The translations under genes and the position numbers were made by a program. The notes under the pieces are model-generated. The model was not told the origin of the DNA, did no database searches, and was given only the letters and a program-made list of their open reading frames with translations. Shown piece after piece: positions 50,040 to 58,000 of a stretch of 64,000 bases of DNA. This stretch comes from Polytrichum commune (Eukaryota; Streptophyta; Polytrichopsida; Polytrichales; Polytrichaceae): contig OX485809.1 of NCBI GenBank assembly GCA_950295325.1, positions 16,244,001 through 16,308,000 of the forward strand, read 5' to 3'. How positions within the stretch are numbered: the first letter of the stretch is position 1; each line of letters opens with the position of its first letter.

Positions 50040-50996
50040 TTGTTAAAGGTGATTGGTACGATTGTCATGTTTTTTATGAAAAACACAAAAAAAACATCTC
50101 CTGATTTCAAAAATTTGATGTCATGGATGAAAGATGTTTCTTTGGGAAAAGTAAACAACGTGAATGGAATTGTTACCAAAGCATGTGTGGACCTAATTAT
50201 CGTTGATATTCCAGATGGGATGCCAATCCATGGTATTGACGAAGGGCGTACTATTCCTTCTTGGATGCAATCGAAGACAGATGAATGGTGGGAGACATTG
50301 TTTGATTTTTTGGAATCAATACTTTCAGACAATGGTTGCACGCTTATCATGTGCAATGCCAAGATGCCAAGACTGCAAGAAAAAATTGTGAGTTATGCAC
50401 TAGGGACCAGAGATCGTCCAAAACATTTTTGTTTAAGGAAGCATGTCAAAACATTCACAATTGTGAACTGTTTACCACAAAATGCTCCTAACGGTATCCA
50501 AACTGCTCTTTCCAACATTCTTCTCTTGAAGAAACCATCTAGTTCATTTGCCCTCTCGGATGCTGCTAGCTACATAGATCCATTTGTGGACATCAAACAA
50601 TTGGATGTTCTGTTCAATCAAATAACGAACACAAACATGTGTTTGAACCAATGTGGACAATCTTGGAGGGGAGCTAAAGAAAAAAAACCCTTTGGTTATG
50701 CAACAACTCATTGAAGCATGTTCTCCATTACGTGGTCGTATATTGGATTTGTCCGTGGGTACAGGTGCAAGTTTTCACGCTGCAAAAGAAAGTGAAAGAC
50801 ATATTTTTGGTTTTGAAGCAGATGAAGAAATACACATGGGGTTATTGGATGCTTTATTCCAGAGTTTGAATGTTGAAGCATCCAATGTATTTCAAACACC
50901 CTTAGAACCTTCCTCAAGTATTGGTCCAAATTTTGAGGATGTAGCTCCAAAGCAAGGGCGCAAATTTGTGGCCATTGATGTATCTGATTCTGAATA
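50040..50996 (+). other. Beta-class methyltransferase-like domain
   Basis: Motif IV-like segment near 50185-50230 is followed by WWETLFDFLESILSDNGCTL, a variable target-recognition-sized region, W-R-G-A-K-E-K, the motif X-like P-L-V-M-Q-Q-L-I-E-A, and motif I (D-L-S-V-G-T-G-A-S) with its acidic partner (G-F-E-A-D-E). The domain is about 300 residues. A poly-A indel separates the two halves in frame. The SAM-binding glycines are kept; the catalytic DPPY is not. Confidence 0.7.
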
Positions 50997-51913
50997 GTGA
51001 GTAAGTCTTCAAGCTAATTGCAAATTTTATACAATGAATTTGCATGTGTACGTTTATTTTTCAATATATTACTTAAACTCATATTAATATTGTTTTTTTT
51101 TTTGCATGATTAGCATTGGATTGAAAGATTGGTTTGCAAAAGTACCATCAACTCCAAATTTTGTACAAGACCTACCAATATATGCAAAGTCAATGGCACA
51201 ACACATGGCACAACAACAAGAAGTTTCACTAGAGTCATCAAGCCAATCAACGGATCTTCATCCTAGACGATTAGTAGAAATGTTCATGGACATAGAGGCC
51301 CATGAAAAATGAAACTTTACATATATATTATGAAGATGTATGTTGAGAGTTCTCCAATGCCAAGTTTTCAATTGGGTTGTAATAATTAAAATCATTATAT
51401 ATCTAATGTTTTGACTCTTCAATGTTTGTTGTTGTATATATAGTCTTCAATTTTCCACAAATATATATATATTCAATACCACGGTCATGAACATGCACCT
51501 GTAATTAGGTTTGGTTGTGATGAAACTCTTTGTGGTATATTGTACAAGTTGCATATTATGCATCCACTATATTTGAGTGCACACATGAATGCACCCAAAT
51601 CCATGCACCCATGCACCAATTCATTGTTAAATTCATTGTTAATTATTTTGCTACAATTGATGATATTATTGAACCACACAATAAAACATGTGGATGCAAT
51701 AATTTATCTATAGTTGAAATAAAGATGTATTTATATATGATAAATGTATATATGCCCATAGTCATGTGGGATTTTTTTTTTCTCATTGCTCACTTCTTAC
51801 AATGTTGCTTATCATCCCCACACCTCTCCCTATTAAACCCTAAAATCAAAAACTTTTATGCCAAAATTCCACGGTTATAGGATACTAGTGGCCCTATTAC
51901 CAAATATTTCACC

Positions 51914-51985
51914 TTCCTCACCGCTCACAAGTTACCACTCATTGCTCACCGCTCATTGTTCACCGCTCACAAGATAGCACTCCCC
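51914..51985 (-). repeat. Right terminal inverted repeat with heptamer array
   Basis: Read on the minus strand from 51969 down: TGAGCGG, TGAACAA, TGAGCGG, TGAGCAA, TGAGTGG, TAACTTG, TGAGCGG, TGAGGAA, in register with the outer 16-bp end and mirroring the left array, including the TAAC-type unit. Confidence 0.85.
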
Positions 51986-51995
51986 CTACTTTGCG
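51986..51995. repeat. Target-site duplication of the giant MULE (right)
   Basis: CTACTTTGCG, identical to 36875-36884. Confidence 0.85.
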
Positions 51996-52604
51996 AGGAG
52001 GTTCATCCTCCTTCTCTAATGAAGGTGGTTGTGATGATTGATCGACTACGGGGTTCTTTGATGACAACTTGCGAACCGGTTGAAGTATGTTTTTGAAGAT
52101 AAGATCATCTACCTCATAAGCAACAAGATGACGGGCACTCTTACGACATGCATAGACAGAGGCTCCTAAAATGAAATTTGAAAAACAAAATATACAGTAT
52201 ATGGTATAGACATGCATGGACAAAGGCACCTAAAATGCAATTTAAAAAACAAAATATACAATATATGGTATAGACATGCATGGACAAAGGCACCTAAAAT
52301 GAAATTTGAAAAACAAAATATACAGTGTATAAACATCACAGTGGATGGTAGAAAATCTATTGAAACATTAAGGTATATCTATTGAATGTGGTTAGTAAAC
52401 ATTAACATTGTAAACCTACCGGTAGAAGTTGTGACATCAATATCTAGGCTTACATAAAGCCTCAATAAATATATGCATTAGGAGAGGATGTTTTGCACGA
52501 GCACCTTGCCAAGGCACATAACCATTCATTAGTTGATTTTCCATAATTATGTAATTAACATAGACATTGCCTTTACCAACACATACACCTTGCTTTTCGA
52601 ACAT
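51996..52604 (-). pseudogene. Second methyltransferase-like gene, motif I part, interrupted by the MULE
   Basis: On the minus strand an exon (about 52604-52420) reads NQLMNGYVPWQGARAKHPLLMHIFIEALCKP and, after a small frame shift, D-I-D-V-T-T-S-T. A GTAGGT donor is followed by a TTTTAG acceptor, and the next exon (52165-51996) continues G-A-S-V-Y-A-C-R-K-S-A-R-H-L-V-A-Y-E-V-D-D. This matches the carried gene's WRGAKEK, motif X and ILDLSVGTGAS..HIFGFEADEE in order, including the TGAS variant. The exon runs straight into the element's target duplication and resumes at 36884. Nothing of motif IV is visible upstream. It is either a host gene relic or the end of an older related element. Confidence 0.65.
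52145..52336. repeat. 64-bp tandem repeat spanning a splice acceptor
   Basis: Three units starting GACATGCATRGACARAGG at 52145, 52209 and 52273 duplicate the acceptor and first bases of the motif I exon together with intron sequence. Confidence 0.75.
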
Positions 52605-53810
52605 AATAATTTTGTTAAATTATATTTTCACATGCGCAATCTTCTCATGGCAATATAAAAACATTCAGAATTTGCATGACTGCCACAAACAAACAATGTA
52701 CACATATTAACAAAAAAGTTCTACATAATGTTTTTGTACATTTCCAAATAACATTGAAAATGTTGAGGACAAAAAAACTACACAAAATGTGGCAAAAACA
52801 TCGATACCATACTACAATTTCATGTCATTCCTTCTGCAGTATAAAATGTGAGCGCACAATCCAAACCCAATAATAAAATTATAAAGTTCTTAGAGGCCAT
52901 ATTTTTATATTGGTTCCTTTAAAGATATAGAGATTATAACAGTTGTCATCCCACGCAGCCAAATATTAAGGTATTTTTATTTAAAGGATTGTGCTCTTCG
53001 CCTCCAATTCTTGTTGTAAATATTAACAAATAATTTCAGTCAAGAAGATTGAAAATCATTTAAAAACAAATAATCACAAACAAAGTGAAAGAACTTATGT
53101 AATCAAACAACACTAGGAATAAACCATTGTGATAAACATATTTACAACCCAATTGCACCACAATATTCAATCTTTAAAGAACATGTTTAATGATTGAATC
53201 TACTTCAAGAATTTTTATGAGCTTTATAAAACTTTTAAATGGTAGATGTTTTTTATTCATGCATCTAGTTGACAATCTTTGCTATCATTTGAAGTCAAAT
53301 GCAAAGAAACCTGAGACAAAACACTAAAATTCTACCATTTAGGTCATTTGGCGTTGGATTGGCCAGGTATATGAGTAATGTAGACATGCCTATGACCACA
53401 CATGCATGATTCAAAACCTTCCCAACAAAAATCTAGAAACTTTCAATCTCTCAAATTTTGTGAGACTGTAATATGTGAGATTGGGATTTACCTCGAAAAA
53501 ACCACATTCAAAACTTTTTATCGCATGTTAAAGAGAGAGGGTTATAATTTTATGTGATAACTAGTCTCAGCCCTTCACCGCACAGTGTGCGGTATCTGTT
53601 CGGTAGCGTTCCCGGCACGTTCCCAATGCAAATTCTCGTTGTTCCCACGACGACAGCATTGGATGATACCCGTTCAAAAAGGATGTTTTCTGTTAGGTCG
53701 TCTCTCCCAGTGCAGGTTTGAGTCTGTGTGTGCTTGAGGCCGGCGGCGACACTCGTTTCTCCCACACCTTCGCAACCTCTGCATGCTCTGTCTGAGTGCA
53801 GCCATAGCCA
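52605..53810. other. No gene seen
   Basis: AT-rich up to 53560, then GC-richer sequence joined to the PP2A fragment. Confidence 0.4.
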
Positions 53811-53905
53811 TGGAGCAAACCGACAAGGCCATCGAGAGCCTGTGCAAGATTGGCGCGTAGATGAAGGAGCGCGACGTTGTGGAATGGTTCATTCCGCTTG
53901 TCAAG
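53811..53905 (+). pseudogene. PP2A regulatory subunit A (scaffold) exon fragment
   Basis: The frame reads DKAIESLCKIGA, a TAG stop at 53858-53860, then MKERDVVEWFIPLVK, followed by a GT donor. This is the HEAT-repeat region of the plant PP2A scaffold subunit, where the stop replaces a Gln codon (CAG to TAG is a single C-to-T change). Only this exon is present; the next exon (KRLAAGEWF) is absent. Upstream sequence to about 53700 may be unrelated. It lies 180 bp before gyrase A exons on the same strand. Confidence 0.8.
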
Positions 53906-54085
53906 GTCTGTCGGCAGGGGTTTTTGCTCGTCTTTCTGTGGCTTGTTTGTTTCGGCATTTTGATTAGGGTTTCTGTTCTTGAGAGATGAGTGCGGAAGGT
54001 TCGGTTCAGAGGAGAAAGTCGTGGTTATTAGGGAGTTTTTAGGTTTTAGGTTGTTGATCTGTGTTCAAGGGTTTTGATGTGATCT

Positions 54086-55500
54086 TAATTTTGGATCCAT
54101 GGATGGTGATCCTGCTGGAGCAATGCGCTATACAGAGTGCCGCCTTCAAGTAAGACATAGCGTCTCATTTCACATGGTGTTAATATTGCTTTTTGGTCTT
54201 TAGAAACTCCTCAGATATTAAAGGAGTTTGTTTGTGTGCATGAAGTTGGTGTCTGGAATAAAAATGTGACCATTTTTAGACTAGTGTAACTACTTCACTG
54301 TTTTTAAGGATATTTGTTATTGAGGATATCGCTCAAGTTTTTTCTTTGGTTTAGAGGTGTTGACACTGCCGCTGGCAATAATCTCCTTCAGGCACTCTTT
54401 GAAGCCATGATGCTAGCAGACCTAGAACTTGACACGGTATGTGATGAGTCACTTCCAATGGTTTTTGAGAGTAGTCTTCTGCTTTTGTAGATATTCTTGA
54501 ACTGGAAATGTTTACAAGATGTGTTGTTTGATAGGCTGAAAACTTCTTGTCCTTCATAGCGTTTTGGTAATTTTTGCATAATTTTGTCAAGAGTCTAGTG
54601 TTCTTTTGGGGTTATAACGCCCATGAGCTATAGTTTTTGATATATTTATTACATGACTTATATGTATCTACTATGTACAACAAGGTTTTGGTTTCTTAAC
54701 AACTCCTAGTCTGTGTTAAGACATTGTAGTGTCATGTAGTTTAAACAAATCTATTTATGACTTGAAAGAGGTCCTTTTAGGTGTCCTTTGTGAGTCTGGA
54801 GGAGCCTGGCCTGATGTCTTCATGACATCCAAGTTGATATGTTGTGAGCAGGTGGACTTCAGTCCTAATTTTGATGGTTCACAGGATGAGCATGTAGTCT
54901 TACCAGCCCGTCTACCAAATGTACTTCTCAATGGTGCTTCTGGAATTGCGGTCATCACTTCTATCTCAACTCCAATCTACATCTTGAAGTGACAATCTGT
55001 GTGATTTGTAATTGCTAATTCTCTGATTATGAGTGTAGGCTTGGGTGAAGCCTTTTTCAACTCTGTTTATCCCTGTTGTATCTCTTGTGTTTATGTTTGC
55101 ATGTTGTTTCTGCAGAGATTGTAGATAAGTACCCCTCTACTGGTTCATGTGTATGTGCTTCATTTAGGCTCTGTATGGATGGGGAAAACTTGTAGGTTGA
55201 GTTAGTGGAGAGTTCTTTCCTAGTTATTGCTAAAGCTTCAAAGTGGAGGTGAATCTATCATTATGACACTATATATGCCCACTTAGCACATCCAGGTCAG
55301 ATTGTGCTTTTTATTACCCAGACCCGAAAAAAACAGTGTGGTGCAAAATTCTCTGAGATGGAACAATCTGGATATGTCTTATGTGTGGCAGGATTCTAGA
55401 GGCATATCGGACTGGGGCATGGACAATTGACAGTCAGAGGCAAAGTCTCTATTGAGCAGCTGGATAAAAGAAGTGCTCGTTCGTCTCTAATAATATATGG
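54086..55500 (+). pseudogene. DNA gyrase subunit A exons (nuclear copy, broken)
   Basis: Four consecutive exons of GyrA are visible: 54086-54148 ([20 protein letters not shown]), 54392-54436 (ALFEAMMLADLELDT), 54852-54990 ([19 protein letters not shown] to GASGIAV), and about 55392-55500 (ILEAYRTG, one-base frameshift, HGQLTVRGKVSIEQLDKRSA). Donors (GTAAGA, GTATGT) and acceptors fit the protein alignment exactly, so introns are retained and this is a DNA-level copy, not a retrocopy. The catalytic-tyrosine region upstream and the C-terminal half are missing. In plants GyrA acts in plastids and mitochondria; this copy cannot encode it. Confidence 0.82.
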
Positions 55501-55665
55501 ACATACACATGTTATTCTCTAACAGGTCAGAGGCAAAAGATCTACTCGGAGATGACTAGGTTCAAAGACAACGACGTATTGTCCAGCAACATGCAAATAC
55601 GTATCAGCGTGCCGCCTGGGGCAAGGTGACCATTCTGAAGCCTGAAGCAGCAGCTTGAAGGTATG

Positions 55666-58000
55666 TCAGTCAACTTTCTTCTCCATCTCCTTGATCCACC
55701 TCTTCATCATAGCATCAACTCTAATGTTCTCTTTCTCTTTTTTGTTTTCTGCCCTTGCTTTCCTCTTTTCCTCAAGTGTTGCATCCTTTGCATTCTTAGC
55801 ATCTTCTTTTTCTTTGTTCTCAATTAGAAATCCTATACTTGTTATAAGCCTGCCATGACAATGAAGGGCGTTGGTTCTCTTCCTAGATGTAGAAGTATGG
55901 AATTTAAGGATTGCTAGAATATGTGATAGTGACTGACCTTTGTTCCTCTCTGTGCTCTTTGATATGTGTGTAGGAGCAGGAACATGAGGCTGATGGATTG
56001 GTGTAGAGATTGGAGCAATACCATGGGGGGAAGGAGCTACTAGTGGGACACTAGGCTGTTCATGTGGGATACTAGGTTGCACAAATGGAAGAAGACTAGG
56101 CTCTCTTGAGATTAGGTTTTCTTCTTCCATGTAGTCACAATACCATCCTTGGTAGTGGACAAAGATATCCTTGGTAAGATCAATTGCTGCCACATCTCCT
56201 TGAGCTTCATCATTGTTGAAGCTACACACATAATATGATCACAATGAGATGACAATAAAAATCAGCTGCATGTCTCAATAATACTTTTCACATCCCAAAA
56301 TTAACATAGAAAGGATTTGGTGTTATTAGCTGACCTTGAGGTTTTGTACACCAAACTTGTTGGTGAAATTCCTTGAGTCTCTAGGATGACAAGTTCTTCC
56401 TCAGCCAGTGATAACTGTGACAATGATTGTGTTATATCTTGAGGATCCTCCTCAATAGCGACAGTTGTTATCAGCTCTGCTGCAAAGGACCCAAGTCCTA
56501 CATCAATCAATGGTGATTGAATTTGTGATAGTCCAGGCTGAAGTAGCAGGCTAGGTGGGGGGGATCAACTTGAGGAAGCTGAGGAAAGAGGCTGGGTATA
56601 GGTGACATAATGGGGGGGTTTCCAAGATGGGAGAAAAAGTTGGGCATGGGTGATTGCAGGTCTGGAGATGCCACTCCATCTTCTGCTTCAGGTACCTTAT
56701 TCCTCACATATACCTGATCTCCACCTAGCTTTAAGTCCATTGCTCTTTTTTCAATAGGGTATAAACCTGTTGTAGAGAAACCAACCTTAATACTTTTTGG
56801 TTTTAGTGCCTTTGCAAGTGCTCTTGATGCCATTTCAGCTAAGGTAGTCTTCATAGTTGATCCCTTTGCCCAATTGGGATCCTTCCTCATCTTCTCCATT
56901 TTCTCATGTGCTAGGTTCAGTTTGAAGGGATGGAAGATGGCTACATCAAGAGGCTGCAATTCATGAGTTGAATGGGCTCGAAGGGTAAGAATCTCTAAGC
57001 CAATTTCTAGCCCAAATAAGACAGCCTCTCTTGTCACATGGCTACAATGTCCGTCTAAAATTAGTAGGTGCTTGTTCTCTCTAGAGATTCCTCTTGGAAC
57101 ATTGTATTTAAAATATTGCAGCCAATCAAAGAAAATTTCAGATGTCATGTACCCATTCTCTTGCCATGACATTGCAGCATTGGGTTCACAATTCCTTATG
57201 TAATCAATGATGGGCCTTGTTTTCTTCTTGAATATATACAGGTTGGGGATGGAGGACCCTGCTGCATTTACACAGGTCATAATGCTCATCCACTCTCTGT
57301 CATCAGCTATGGTATGTCTCACTGACTTGCTGCCTTTTTTGGCTACCACTTTGATTGAAGAGTTGCCCCCTCCTGCACTCACTCCAGTCTCATCTGAGTT
57401 CCAGATGTGGTTGGGCTGAAAGTCATGTGCAGAGTATATCTGCTCAAGTAGGTTGTAGAAAAAGGTAGTTGATTCCCTATTTAGCCCTAGTGCTCTCTTC
57501 ATTTCTAGACCATCTACACACCTTAAGGTAATACTTGAATGTCTCTTCTTAAATCCATCCCACCATTTCTGACCTAGAATACCATCTCTGAATGGATGTT
57601 GCCTTGGTGCATTCTTTAGAATGGTTTGAATGGTGCATTTGAGCATGTTTAATGTCACACACAAGGCCACCTTCTGCATAGAGAAGCACCATCCTACTAG
57701 TGCTAGTTCTTCAACTTCAGTCAGGTATGTTTGATGTCCAATCTTCTTTGTAGATGTCTTGCCATTCTTCCAATCATGTATGCTTGATGGGGGGATTCCA
57801 TACAGCTCTGCAACTTGTCTAATTGAGAGCCTTTTAGACCTCACTGCATCTAAAGCAAACCTCATGGATTCTTCTGACCAGGTGTCCCTTGTGCCATATG
57901 TCCTCTTTCTTACAGGTTTGCAAGGAGCAGGGTTCTCTCTAGGGTTTGGTGGAGCTAAGTTTCCTTGAGGGCCACTTCTAACCTTCTTTGGGACTTGCAC
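55666..58000 (-). CDS. Pogo-superfamily transposase (one homopolymer frameshift)
   Basis: Exon 1 runs 58000 to 56335 and exon 2 from 56221 to 55666, across a 113-nt intron (GTCAGC donor, GTAG acceptor). Residues 43-86 form a psq-type helix-turn-helix (VAELYGIPPSSIHDWKNG). About 91-165 resembles a CENP-B/Tc5-type second DNA-binding domain (GQKWWDGFKKRHSSITLR). The DDE core has D203 (IWNSDETGVS), D316 (LILDGHCSHVT) and D352 (QPLDVAIFHPFK). The tail, reached after the intron, ends in a charged coiled coil (KRKARAENKKEKENIRV). A run of seven G at 56557-56563 shifts the frame; otherwise it is open over about 740 codons. The indel could be real or a sequencing slip. No inverted-repeat ends with TA were found. 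Confidence 0.88.

Larger units (their letters stand above)
46932..51312 (+). pseudogene. ParB/Srx-like plus beta-class DNA methyltransferase-like cargo gene
   Basis: Likely exons: 46932-47642, 47750-48347, 48463-48659, 48760-49164, 49307-50996 and 51114-51312, about 1,260 codons; GT/AG borders are clear, but the phase is off at two junctions. The first exon is polar with a Gln-rich repeat (TSPENQQFQD, TSPGNQHFQE). Exon 2 fits a ParB/Srx-like fold (VPIPLCRMIDMEVVRP, LSRSFLNGYIP, FHIWDGNHRFKTW). Exons 3-5 hold an unrecognised Trp-rich middle. The last part has motif IV-like VDLIIVDIPDGMP, then NPLVMQQLIEAC and motif I-like ILDLSVGTGAS with HIFGFEADEE: the IV-before-I order of beta-class N4C/N6A methyltransferases. 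DPPY is replaced by DIPD, so catalysis is doubtful. Stops (near 47011, 47136, 47297, 47355, 47865, 49964) and two poly-A frameshifts (near 50088 and 50685) disable this copy. Confidence 0.68.
36885..51985. mobile_element. Giant 15.1-kb Mutator-like element with kinase and ParB-methyltransferase cargo
   Basis: The ends are terminal inverted repeats: GAGGGAAGCTATCTTATGAG at the left and, reverse complemented, GGGGAGTGCTATCTTGTGAG at the right, each followed by 50-70 bp of TGAGCRR heptamers. The exact 10-mer CTACTTTGCG flanks both ends, a duplication length within the Mutator range. Inside, a minus-strand MULE transposase with a SWIM finger occupies the left half. A divergent promoter region with a palindrome array lies in the middle, and a kinase-like gene plus a long ParB/methyltransferase gene occupy the right half on the plus strand. 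A GC-rich insertion with a SINE-like unit (about 37.3-39.0 kb) interrupts the left arm. All its genes are broken, so this copy cannot move by itself. A second transposase copy starts at 62.8 kb. Confidence 0.85.

Noticed and set aside
53674-53958. Minus-strand frame of 94 codons opposite the PP2A fragment
   Set aside because: Shadow of the PP2A exon, which matches the family on the plus strand.
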